Shown here one piece after another: positions 15,337 to 23,333 of a DNA stretch of 49,504 nucleotides. Under the pieces are notes generated by a model, which was not told the origin of the DNA, ran no database searches, and saw only the letters and a list, made by a program, of their open reading frames with translations. Source of the DNA: Alphaproteobacteria bacterium CG11_big_fil_rev_8_21_14_0_20_39_49 (GTDB lineage: Bacteria; Pseudomonadota; Alphaproteobacteria; Rickettsiales; UBA6187). Positions within the stretch are counted from its first letter, which is position 1, and each line of letters starts with the position of its first letter. The position numbers were made by a program, and so were the translations under genes. The stretch lies in assembly GCA_002787635.1 (NCBI GenBank), contig PCXK01000026.1, forward strand, positions 1 to 49,504, given 5' to 3'.

Positions 15337-15785
15337 TACCTGTTACCCCCTATAGCAGACCTGACCAACCCGTTATATTGACGCATAATACCTACGACCT
15401 TATTATATTCCATGTCGGTTTCTGCCATTTTTATCATCTGCTCTTCAAGTGATACGTTATTGCCGTCTAAAGAAGTATCATAAGAATCGTCTTGTTTTAT
15501 TGTTTTAAAATGTGCAACTGAAGTTGCCCCGCCTATATGCCCCGGAGCGGTTGCCTGTAGTTTTATGCCCATATTTGAACCTGAAGCGGAATTTATCCTG
15601 AATTCTTCTAAGTCACGAGCCTTGAATCCGGGCGTATCGGCATTTGCGATATTATGAGATATTACCGACTGGCGTTGGTTAAGATATTTTAGCTTATTTG
15701 AAAGCGAAGAAAGTATATCCTGCTGCGAATATGAGGCAGAAGGCAAAAAAGATAGCATTAATGTGGCAAGTGCAAATTTCTTCAT
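15336..15785 (-). CDS. flgB: Proximal rod protein FlgB, with apparent signal peptide
   Basis: From the ATG at 15785 the protein has 149 residues; a TTG at 15809 would add eight more. The FlgB core is clear: LKYLNQRQSVISHNIANADT, then PGFKARDLEEF, and the C-terminal NVSLEEQMIKMAETDMEYNK. The core is preceded by MKKFALATLMLSFLPSASYS, a good Sec signal peptide (basic start, hydrophobic core, small residues at the likely cut). This is not a normal feature of FlgB. It is the first gene of the flgBC-fliEQ cluster. Confidence 0.93.
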   Translation of the reverse strand: MKKFALATLMLSFLPSASYSQQDILSSLSNKLKYLNQRQSVISHNIANADTPGFKARDLEEFRINSASGSNMGIKLQATAPGHIGGATSVAHFKTIKQDDSYDTSLDGNNVSLEEQMIKMAETDMEYNKVVGIMRQYNGLVRSAIGGNR

Positions 15786-15977
15786 GACTACAGCATTATC
15801 TTTTTTCAATGTTCAAACGCCACTGGGGCTTAAAAAAATAACGCCTAGCTACTTGCTTGGCTTAAGAAGTAAAATATCACAACAAATTGTGTATGGCTAG
15901 CACTTTTTCCACTAAATATAGTTGTTTTTAATTGGATAATAATATTAGGGAGTTATATAATAATCGTTAAAATAAGG

Positions 15978-16334
15978 CTACAGATTCAAAACGTCATCAT
16001 GCGTGCTTGCCGCAATTGACATAACTTCATCTTGAATATCATCGGGAACGCTTAGCTCTTCCAGTGTGGATTTTAAATGACCTGCAACAGCATTGAAATG
16101 TTCTTCGGTCAGTTTAAGGTGTTTATGAGCCTCACGCATGTTCTTGCCCGAATAATTAGGCGCACCTCCGAAAGCATATGTCAAAAAAGCCTTCTGCTTG
16201 GCGATTTGCCTCGGCATATCTACATTTTTAAACAGGTAGTTTATTTTGTCGTCAGCCATAACTTTTGCGTAGAATATATCTACAGCCGCGTTTACGGCCG
16301 CTTTTCCACCTAGCTTTTCAAATAATGTCGTCAT
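15978..16334 (-). CDS. glbN: Group 1 (N-type) truncated haemoglobin
   Basis: The protein has about 118 residues from the ATG at 16334, chosen because GGGGGTGG lies just upstream; 16349 would add five residues. It has MTTLFEKLGGKAAVNAAVDI at the start, the YFKN-like LFKNVDMPRQIAKQKAFLTY, and the proximal histidine region MREAHKHLKLTEEHFN. Such 2-on-2 globins bind O2 and NO and are linked to NO detoxification or oxygen handling. No partner reductase is adjacent. Confidence 0.92.
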   Translation of the reverse strand: MTTLFEKLGGKAAVNAAVDIFYAKVMADDKINYLFKNVDMPRQIAKQKAFLTYAFGGAPNYSGKNMREAHKHLKLTEEHFNAVAGHLKSTLEELSVPDDIQDEVMSIAASTHDDVLNL

Positions 16335-16426
16335 TAATACCACCCCCATATTTTTTATTTATACAGGAAAGTATACTCGTTCATAAGTTGAAGCTAGTCA
16401 ATAAATATGTACGGAAAAATGAGAGT

Positions 16427-16517
16427 GTTCAATAAATATAGGTTTTGTCATGCTGAAACAAGTTCAGCATGACAAAGAACTAGAGATTTAAGTACAATTT
16501 TTACAAAATCTATGTTG
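16427..16517. repeat. MITE-like repeat, short diverged copy
   Basis: The left end GTTCAATAAATATAG, the inner palindrome GTCATGCTGAAACAAGTTCAGCATGAC and the right part TACAATTTTTACAAAA match the element at 48309-48448. The right terminal repeat is degraded. It sits between the truncated globin and nfu genes. Confidence 0.75.
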
Positions 16518-16530
16518 ACCGAACTATCTC

Positions 16531-17088
16531 TTAAACCTCTATAGCTTCTACAGACTCAACTTCAGGAACGTAATGCTTCAGCATGTTCTCGATGCCGTTT
16601 TTCAATGTGATTGTAGAGCTGGGACAACCCGAACACGCACCGTGCATTTCAAGTTTTACAATGCCGTTTTCAAATCCGTGAAATATTATATCACCGCCAT
16701 CTTGTGCCACCGAAGGGCGTACACGAGTTTCTATAAGCTCTTTTATCTGCTTTACTATCTCATCATCATCTTCATTAGATTCCGCACTTGCTTTAGAGCC
16801 GTCATCTGACATTACAGGCTTGCCTGCAACATAATGCTCCATGATGGTTGTAAGCACTTCCGTTTTAAGGTGACTCCAGTCATTATCCTGATTCTTGGTT
16901 ACCGATATGAAATCGCTGCCTAAGAAAACCGCCTCAATACCGTTTATATCAAATAAAGCGGTTGCAATAGGCGAACGCACTGCCTCCTCTTTGCTATTAA
17001 AGTTAGCCGTAGAACTGCCAAGCACCGACTCGCCCGGAATAAACTTCAAGGTGGCAGGGTTTGGTGTTGTTTCCGTTTGTATAAACAT
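16531..17088 (-). CDS. Nfu/NifU-like Fe-S cluster carrier
   Basis: The 185-residue protein has the Nfu N-terminal domain (MFIQTETTPNPATLKFIPG) and a C-terminal NifU-like domain with the cluster-binding pair in GACSGCPSSTITL. The two-domain layout is the alphaproteobacterial and mitochondrial Nfu1 type. It receives Fe-S clusters from the assembly scaffold and delivers them to target enzymes. The ATG at 17088 is preferred; the upstream extension (MLLRADN) is unlikely. Confidence 0.93.
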   Translation of the reverse strand: MFIQTETTPNPATLKFIPGESVLGSSTANFNSKEEAVRSPIATALFDINGIEAVFLGSDFISVTKNQDNDWSHLKTEVLTTIMEHYVAGKPVMSDDGSKASAESNEDDDEIVKQIKELIETRVRPSVAQDGGDIIFHGFENGIVKLEMHGACSGCPSSTITLKNGIENMLKHYVPEVESVEAIEV

Positions 17089-17212
17089 ATTATCCGCTCG
17101 TAATAACATAGTGATTTTGTCAAGTATATTTAGTGCATTTTTAACAATATGTCAACTTTATGCTGAATCGGATTCGGGAGTTGTTCTCCATGATATGCAT
17201 AGAAGAAAAAAC

Positions 17213-17755
17213 TTACGCTACTAAAATATCGCTGATAGTAATTTTATTATCGGTTTTGATAAGCTCTTCATTGCTTGAACTTATCAACTGGTCTGTGATT
17301 TCATATGCGGTCTTGCCCTTGAAAGCACCCTCCATCGGACATTGCCAGTTAGGGGCAAGCTCCGCCAGCGGCACTAAGGCAAACGGTCTTGTATATAAAT
17401 GCTTATGGGGTATTGTCAGCTCGTCATTATTTATGTAAATATTATCATAAGCCAATATGTCGATATCAATTTCCCTTGGAGCCCAAACGCCCCTGTCAAG
17501 ACGACCAAGCTCCTTTTCTATCATCTTTATTTGTTTTAACAATTCGGAAGGTGAAAGATGTGTTTCACCGCGTATTGCCATATTAAGGAATTTCTGGTTC
17601 CATGAATCGGGCGAACCGTTCTTTAATATCGCAGTCGATTCATATATATTAGACATCTCAACAGCCGCAAGTACCGACTTGCTTAACTTGTTTACCGCTT
17701 TTGACAGGTAATCCATTCTGTTGCCGAAATTACTTCCCAGTCCTAAAATAACCAT
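17213..17755 (-). CDS. folK: 2-amino-4-hydroxy-6-hydroxymethyldihydropteridine pyrophosphokinase
   Basis: The 180-residue protein has GLGSNFGNR at the N-terminus, ESTAILKNGSPDSWNQKFLN, the HPPK signature DRGVWAPREIDIDILAYD and IPHKHLYTRPFALVPLAELA. It makes the pyrophosphate-activated pterin used by dihydropteroate synthase in folate synthesis. AGGAGTT lies five bases before the ATG and overlaps the end of folB, so the two are coupled. Confidence 0.94.
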   Translation of the reverse strand: MVILGLGSNFGNRMDYLSKAVNKLSKSVLAAVEMSNIYESTAILKNGSPDSWNQKFLNMAIRGETHLSPSELLKQIKMIEKELGRLDRGVWAPREIDIDILAYDNIYINNDELTIPHKHLYTRPFALVPLAELAPNWQCPMEGAFKGKTAYEITDQLISSSNEELIKTDNKITISDILVA

Positions 17756-17763
17756 TATAACTC

Positions 17764-18159
17764 CTAAAAATCCCCATATTCAAAACTTGTGCCGCCTAAC
17801 ATTCCGTCTATTGGCGGATTGCACTTTTCTACCCTTATCCAGATAACTACATCTTGGGGTACGATTCCACGTATTTTCCTATGCAATCCCAAACACAAAT
17901 ACTCTAATAGCTTAACTTTATTGCTCTTGCAATAACCGGTAACAATATCGGCTATTTTATGATAACAGACCGTGTCTGCTATATTGTCGGTGTTGCATCC
18001 GGCAGGGAAATTCTTATAAAAGAACTTTAAGCTTATTTTGATATCCTGAGGTATATCACATTCCTGCTCGGTTATGCCGATATTAACCTTCAGTAGTAAT
18101 CCGTCAAGGGATATGACCGAATTATAGCCTTCTTTCATATACAAATTTGTATTTTTCAT
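17764..18159 (-). CDS. folB: Dihydroneopterin aldolase
   Basis: The 131-residue protein has the FolB fold signs: GLLLKVNIGITEQECDIPQD, TVCYHKIADIVTGYCKSNKV, LLEYLCLGLHRKI and VEKCNPPIDGM. It cleaves dihydroneopterin to hydroxymethyldihydropterin, the substrate of the adjacent FolK. The usual catalytic Lys in the KP-like motif is represented by EKCNPP. Either Met1 or Met8 could be the start. The gene is divergent from the PabC-like gene with a 51-base gap, making a small folate cluster. Confidence 0.88.
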   Translation of the reverse strand: MKNTNLYMKEGYNSVISLDGLLLKVNIGITEQECDIPQDIKISLKFFYKNFPAGCNTDNIADTVCYHKIADIVTGYCKSNKVKLLEYLCLGLHRKIRGIVPQDVVIWIRVEKCNPPIDGMLGGTSFEYGDF

Positions 18160-18210
18160 TATAATTGTGCATTCATATACACCAAAAACCTTAATAAGGA
18201 AAGGATTATT

Positions 18211-19029
18211 TTGTCAAATTTATGTAACGAGCGGAGTGTTTTTTACAATGAAGGCTTCATAAATGAAAGTGAGGCAGCCATATCTTTTGATGACCGTGGC
18301 TTCCGCTATGGCGACGGTATTTTCGATACAATAAGGGTGAATAAAGGAGAAATGTTCAGGTTTAAAAGCCACCTGCAAAGGATAAAAAGGGGTCTGGAAG
18401 CTATCGGGATAAATTTTGATTGCATGGCAATAGAGGGGATTTGTAAGGAGCTATTGCAAAAAAATAAGGTTGAGGAAGGGTTTATACGCATAGCCATAAG
18501 CCGTGGGGTGGGAAGTGAGGGATATCTGCCCAAATGCGGGAAGCCTACCGTTGTTGTACAGACCATAAAAAGTACGAATGCAAGCGATAAGCCTGTTGAC
18601 CTTTGGCTTAGCTCATACAGGAAAATTCCCGAGATATGCCTGCCGTCAGATATCAAAAGCTCACAAGGGCTAAACTCGACGCTTGCCAGAATGCAGGCAA
18701 CTGAAAGCGGATGTTTTGAAGCCTTGCTACTTAGTATTGAAGGGAAAATATGTGAAGGCAGTTCGGGAAATATTTTCTGGTTCAAAGAGGGGAAGCTATA
18801 TACCCCTGAAAATAATATCCTAAAAGGCGTAATGCGTGAAGCTGTTATTGAAAAATCACCTTATGAGGTTGTTCAGGGTGATTTTGAGCTTGATGACCTA
18901 AAAGATGCTGAGGAAGTTTTTATAACTAATATAGCTTGGGTGGCTAAGTCCGTTAAATCTTTACAGCCGGTCGGTTTTGTTTGGAAGCAAACAATTGTTT
19001 GTGGAGAGATAAAGGGAATTATTATTTAA
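18211..19029 (+). CDS. pabC: Aminotransferase class IV, probably aminodeoxychorismate lyase
   Basis: The 272-residue fold-type IV PLP enzyme has FDDRGFRYGDGIFDTIRVNK, FIRIAISRG, the SSQGLNSTLARMQA region (the Lys of SDIKSSQGLN is the likely PLP lysine) and EGSSGNIFWFKEGKLYTP. It starts with TTG, supported by AAGGAAAGGA just upstream. Placement beside folB-folK favours PabC (4-aminobenzoate formation) over D-amino-acid or branched-chain aminotransferase. The assignment by context is moderate. Confidence 0.75.
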   Translation: MSNLCNERSVFYNEGFINESEAAISFDDRGFRYGDGIFDTIRVNKGEMFRFKSHLQRIKRGLEAIGINFDCMAIEGICKELLQKNKVEEGFIRIAISRGVGSEGYLPKCGKPTVVVQTIKSTNASDKPVDLWLSSYRKIPEICLPSDIKSSQGLNSTLARMQATESGCFEALLLSIEGKICEGSSGNIFWFKEGKLYTPENNILKGVMREAVIEKSPYEVVQGDFELDDLKDAEEVFITNIAWVAKSVKSLQPVGFVWKQTIVCGEIKGIII

Positions 19030-19171
19030 TGATGATACCATCTGAATTTACTATCAATGCCAAAACACCTTAAAAAAATATTAATGATTCACTACTTGAC
19101 ACTAAGCGGTGCATACCCCATATAAATAACTACTATTTTATGTTGTAACAAAATTTTATGGAGGCTCTATA

Positions 19172-19777
19172 ATGAGTGTTTTAGTTGGAAAGGAAGCCCC
19201 TGATTTTACGGCTCCTGCGGTAATGCCCGATAATCAGATCAATGATAATTTTAACCTTAAATCATACTTAAACGGCAAAGTGGGGATATTATTTTTCTAC
19301 CCGCTTGATTTTACTTTTGTATGCCCGTCGGAAATCATTTCATTCAATAACAAATTAAGCGAGTTCAAAAGCCGTAACGTTGAGGTTATAGCTGTTAGTG
19401 TCGACTCAAAATTCAGCCACCTTGCATGGAAAAACACCCCTGTAAATAACGGCGGTATCGGTCAGGTTCAGTTCCCTATAGTTTCCGACCTTACAAAACA
19501 GATTTCAAGAAATTATGATGTATTGATAGAAGGTGCAGGCGTTGCACTTCGCGGTACGTTCCTTATCGATAAAAACGGTATTGTTCGTAATCAGGTGGTA
19601 AACGATCTTCCGTTGGGACGTAGCATTGATGAGGCTTTGCGTATCGTAGATGCTCTTAACTTCCATGAGGAAAACGGCGAAGTATGTCCTGCCGGTTGGA
19701 ACAGGGGTTCTGAGGGAATGAAAGCATCTCCTGAAGGCGTTGCCAAATACTTGGATAAGAACGCTTCGAGTCTTTAA
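19172..19777 (+). CDS. Typical 2-Cys peroxiredoxin (AhpC/Prx1 type)
   Basis: The 201-residue protein has the peroxidatic cysteine in FYPLDFTFVCPSE (Cys51) and the resolving cysteine in EVCPAGW (Cys172), the typical 2-Cys dimer layout. It reduces peroxides using thioredoxin or an AhpF-like reductase. The TrxB gene 88 bases downstream on the same strand suggests electrons come through thioredoxin. GGAGG lies eight bases before the ATG. The short gap holds no obvious terminator. Confidence 0.94.
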   Translation: MSVLVGKEAPDFTAPAVMPDNQINDNFNLKSYLNGKVGILFFYPLDFTFVCPSEIISFNNKLSEFKSRNVEVIAVSVDSKFSHLAWKNTPVNNGGIGQVQFPIVSDLTKQISRNYDVLIEGAGVALRGTFLIDKNGIVRNQVVNDLPLGRSIDEALRIVDALNFHEENGEVCPAGWNRGSEGMKASPEGVAKYLDKNASSL

Positions 19778-19865
19778 TTAATTAGTTGTCAATTATCAGT
19801 GGGCAGAGTTCAGTGTGTTTTAGCACCGGACTTTGTTCACTAACCACTAAATCACTGAGGAAAAA

Positions 19866-20837
19866 ATGGCTGAACATCGTACTAAAATGTTGATAATAGG
19901 ATCAGGGCCCGCAGGTTACACGGCTGCAATATATGCGGCACGTGCAAATATCGAACCTATATTAGTACAGGGAATGCAGCCGGGCGGTCAGCTAACCATA
20001 ACCACCGAAGTAGAGAATTATCCCGGATTTGAAAATGCTATTCAAGGTCCATGGCTTATGGAACAAATGCAAAAACAGGCAGAGCATGTGGGAACTAATG
20101 TAATATTCGACCACATAAAAGAAGTGGATTTTTCATCACGTCCGTTCAAGGCTATATCTGAAACAGGTGATAAATTTATTGCAGATACGGTAGTTATCTG
20201 TACGGGAGCACAGGCAAAATGGCTAGGGCTTGAAAGCGAGGCAAAATATCAGGGGTACGGTGTTTCAGGCTGTGCAACATGTGACGGGTTTTTCTTCAAA
20301 AATAAGGAAGTATATGTAATAGGAGGCGGAAATACCGCAGTTGAAGAGGCTTTATACCTTACAAACCACGCAAGTAAAGTTAATCTGGTGCATAGACGTG
20401 ATTCATTGCGTGCTGAAAAAGTGATGCAGGACAGGCTTTTCAGGCATGAGAAAATAGAGGTTATCTGGGATACCGAGCTAGAGGAAATAACAGGCGATGA
20501 AAATCCGCTGAACGTTACAGGCGTTAAATTGAAAAATGCAAAAACAGGAGAAATAACCCAAAAACCTGCCGACGGCGTTTTCATAGCGATAGGTCATAAG
20601 CCCAATACCGCTATGTTTAAAGGCAAGGTAGATATGGACGAAGAAGGCTATATCAAAGTTACTGCCGGGACTTGCAATACCAACATAAAAGGCGTGTTCG
20701 CCGCAGGTGATGTACAGGACAAAAGATACCGTCAGGCGGTAACTGCCGCAGGTATGGGCTGTATGGCAGCACTCGATGCTGAAAAATTACTTGCCGAAGA
20801 AGATTCCCAAGACGTTTCTCAAAAAGAATCCGCTTAG
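19866..20837 (+). CDS. trxB: Thioredoxin reductase
   Basis: The 323-residue flavoprotein has FAD-binding GSGPAGYTAA (12-21), the redox pair CATC (136-139) and NADPH-binding GGGNTAVE (153-160), plus GVFAAGDVQD near the C-terminus. It reduces thioredoxin with NADPH. It has the normal bacterial length, with a Ser/Gln/Lys-rich tail. It follows the peroxiredoxin gene, forming a peroxide-defence pair. Confidence 0.95.
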   Translation: MAEHRTKMLIIGSGPAGYTAAIYAARANIEPILVQGMQPGGQLTITTEVENYPGFENAIQGPWLMEQMQKQAEHVGTNVIFDHIKEVDFSSRPFKAISETGDKFIADTVVICTGAQAKWLGLESEAKYQGYGVSGCATCDGFFFKNKEVYVIGGGNTAVEEALYLTNHASKVNLVHRRDSLRAEKVMQDRLFRHEKIEVIWDTELEEITGDENPLNVTGVKLKNAKTGEITQKPADGVFIAIGHKPNTAMFKGKVDMDEEGYIKVTAGTCNTNIKGVFAAGDVQDKRYRQAVTAAGMGCMAALDAEKLLAEEDSQDVSQKESA

Positions 20838-20903
20838 TAAGATGCTTATTTTTGTTTGATTTTTGTCAATTGTCGGTCTATTTATAAGCCATATTCGCAC
20901 AGT

Positions 20904-21062
20904 TATAGTAAATTAACTTTATAATTATATATAAACTTCATCGTCATACTATGGCTTGACCATAGTATCCAAGTAATATAATTATGCATGCACTTTGTGC
21001 ATACGTTTTTTCTTTCTTGGATTCCAAATCAAGTTTGGAATGACGAGAGTTAATTTACTATA
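20904..21062. repeat. MITE-like element with 15-bp terminal inverted repeats
   Basis: The ends TATAGTAAATTAACT (20904-20918) and AGTTAATTTACTATA (21048-21062) are exact reverse complements. Inside are two hairpins, ACTATGG/CCATAGT and ATTCCAAA/TTTGGAAT, framed by CGTCAT and ATGACG. No coding frame is present. The element is one of several composite palindromic repeats in this window. Confidence 0.85.
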
Positions 21063-21063
21063 G

Positions 21064-21228
21064 AAGCCCCTGCAAAAGGGCGTAAAGTTCAAATTTGAGT
21101 TCTTTTTATCCCCTCTCCCGTTTACGGGGGAGGGTTAGGGAGGGGGCGATACATGCACGTATAACAGACACTTGCGAGTTTTTACCCCTCACAAAAACAC
21201 TTTGTGTTTTTACTTTTTGCAGAGGCTT
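21064..21228. repeat. Second composite repeat with 14-bp terminal inverted repeats
   Basis: AAGCCCCTGCAAAA (21064-21077) pairs with TTTTGCAGAGGCTT (21215-21228) with one mismatch. Inside are a C/G-rich hairpin (CCCTCTCCCG ... CGGGGGAGGG) and an ACAAAAACAC/GTGTTTTT hairpin. It abuts the preceding element, so 20838-21283 is almost wholly repeat sequence. Confidence 0.8.
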
Positions 21229-21283
21229 ATATAGTTAATTTTAGTACCCCATAATTGTGGGTAACAGTAAAGGGCATTTAAAA

Positions 21284-22147
21284 ATGGCAACCGAAAAACA
21301 GCAGGATAACCGTCTTGAAGAAAAAAAACAGCTAGCTGCCGCATGGTTTGAAAAGCTCAGGGACGATATTTGTGCCGAATTTGAAAAAATAGAAGATGAA
21401 TTGGCAGATTCCGATAAGCCTGTGGGGAGGTTTGAACGTAAAAACTGGGACAGAGAAGGCGGCGGTGGCGGTCAGATGTCCGTTATGCGAGGTCGTGTTT
21501 TTGAAAAAGTAGGGGTGAATATCTCAACCGTGTTCGGAAATTTCAGTGATGAGTTTGCAAAGCAAATTCCCGGAGCGGAAGAAAATCCGGAATTCTTTGC
21601 AACAGGTATATCGCTGGTAGCACATATGCATTCCCCGTTAGTTCCTGCCGTGCATTTTAACACCAGATTCATTGTAACGTCAAAAAGCTGGTTCGGTGGT
21701 GGTGGCGATTTAAACCCCATGTTTGAAAAAGATGAAGATACAAACGACTTCCATGCAGCATTTAAAGAAGCATGTGATAAGCATGACCCCGAATATTACC
21801 CTAAATTCAAAAAATGGTGTGATGAATATTTCTTTATAAAACACAGGAACGAATCACGTGGAGTAGGCGGGATATTTTACGATTATTTAGATAGCGGTAA
21901 CTGGCAAAATGACTTTGAGTTTACTAAAGATGTAGGTAAGGCTTTTCTTGATATATACCCTAAAATTGTGCGTCGCAACATGCTTCAAGAGTGGAGTCAA
22001 GAGCAAAGAGAACATCAGTTATTTAAACGTGGACGCTATACCGAGTTCAATCTTGTATATGACAGAGGGACAAAATTCGGTCTTATGACGGGCGGTAATA
22101 CCGAAGCGATTTTGATGTCATTGCCCCCTGTGGCAAAGTGGACTTAG
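21284..22147 (+). CDS. hemF: Oxygen-dependent coproporphyrinogen III oxidase
   Basis: From the ATG at 21284 the protein has 287 residues; a GTG at 21257 would add nine. HemF signatures are [74 protein letters not shown] and [20 protein letters not shown]. It converts coproporphyrinogen III to protoporphyrinogen IX using O2, so haem synthesis here is aerobic. Confidence 0.96.
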   Translation: MATEKQQDNRLEEKKQLAAAWFEKLRDDICAEFEKIEDELADSDKPVGRFERKNWDREGGGGGQMSVMRGRVFEKVGVNISTVFGNFSDEFAKQIPGAEENPEFFATGISLVAHMHSPLVPAVHFNTRFIVTSKSWFGGGGDLNPMFEKDEDTNDFHAAFKEACDKHDPEYYPKFKKWCDEYFFIKHRNESRGVGGIFYDYLDSGNWQNDFEFTKDVGKAFLDIYPKIVRRNMLQEWSQEQREHQLFKRGRYTEFNLVYDRGTKFGLMTGGNTEAILMSLPPVAKWT

Positions 22148-22174
22148 TTTTTTTTAAATATAAGAGTTTTCGAT

Positions 22175-22195
22175 AAACAAGTTCATCGGTGACAA
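22175..22195. repeat. Fragment of palindromic repeat A
   Basis: AAACAAGTTCATCGGTGACA matches the right end of repeat A (compare 177-196). It lies between hemF and hisC, and the rest of the repeat is missing. Confidence 0.6.
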
Positions 22196-22250
22196 ATCCC
22201 ATAATTTCCGCTATATCTATGTGCTTGATATTATAAAGCAGGTTAACCGC

Positions 22251-23333
22251 ATGACATTAAAACCAAAAGAATCCATACTGAAGATACAGCCATATAAGGG
22301 CGGTTTGTCAAAATCGAAGAATGAGGCTAAAACAATCAAGCTTTCATCTAACGAAACACCACTTGGTGCAAGCCCCAAAGCCATAGAAGCATATAAGAAC
22401 GAAGCCGGAAAATTATTCAGATATCCCGATGGCGGTGCAACTATATTGCGTGAAGCTATAGGGCAAGTATATGGGTTGAACCCCGACCGTATAGTTTGCG
22501 GAGCAGGTTCAGATGAGATTATCTCGTTCCTTTGCCTTGCATATGCAGGAGCAGGTGACGAGGTTATCTATACCGAACATGGTTTCCTTATGTACAGGAT
22601 ATACAGCCTGACAGTAGGTGCAACGCCTGTTAGTGTTCCTGAAACGGATTTAAAAACATCTGTAGATAATATCTTAAATGCCGTTACCGATAAAACAAAG
22701 ATAGTATTCATTGCTAACCCTAATAACCCGACAGGCAGCTATATATCGGGCGGAGAGGTAAAACGCCTGCGTCAGAACTTACGTGATGATATATTGCTTG
22801 TATTAGACGGTGCATATGCCGAATATGTAGAAAAAGACGATTATACGGCAGGTGAGGATATTGTGGATTTGGGTGAAAATACCGTTATGACCCGTACCTT
22901 CTCAAAAATATACGGTCTGGCGGCACTGCGTATAGGCTGGGCATATTGCCCTGAATCGGTCGCCGATGTGCTAAACAGAACAAGAGGACCTTTTAACGTA
23001 TCATCAGCCTCTATAAGTGCGGCAACCGCAGCCGTAAAAGACGTGGAGTTCACTAAAAAAACAAAGGATTTCAATAACCTCCAACTTCAGAATATGACTT
23101 TAGAACTCAATAATATAGGGCTGGAATCAGTCCCAAGCGTGGGTAATTTTATTCTGGTTGATTTTAAAAACGCACAAAAAGCAAATTATGCATTTGAATT
23201 TTTGATGGAACAAGGTATCATCGTCCGTCCGGTAGGTAATTACGGACTTGATCAATTCCTGAGAATCACTATAGGTCTGGAAGATGAGAACAAAGCCGTA
23301 ATAAACGCTTTGACTCAATTTATGAATGATTAG
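22251..23333 (+). CDS. hisC: Histidinol-phosphate aminotransferase
   Basis: The 360-residue fold-type I PLP aminotransferase has KLSSNETPLGASPKAIEAY, AGSDEIISFLCLAYAGAGDE, ANPNNPTGSYIS, LDGAYAEYV and the PLP lysine in RTFSKIYGLAALRIGW. The HisC family may also act on aromatic amino acids. ATG at 22251 is preferred; GTG at 22221 would add ten residues. No other histidine genes are adjacent. Its stop overlaps the start of the carrier-like gene by one base. Confidence 0.87.
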   Translation: MTLKPKESILKIQPYKGGLSKSKNEAKTIKLSSNETPLGASPKAIEAYKNEAGKLFRYPDGGATILREAIGQVYGLNPDRIVCGAGSDEIISFLCLAYAGAGDEVIYTEHGFLMYRIYSLTVGATPVSVPETDLKTSVDNILNAVTDKTKIVFIANPNNPTGSYISGGEVKRLRQNLRDDILLVLDGAYAEYVEKDDYTAGEDIVDLGENTVMTRTFSKIYGLAALRIGWAYCPESVADVLNRTRGPFNVSSASISAATAAVKDVEFTKKTKDFNNLQLQNMTLELNNIGLESVPSVGNFILVDFKNAQKANYAFEFLMEQGIIVRPVGNYGLDQFLRITIGLEDENKAVINALTQFMND

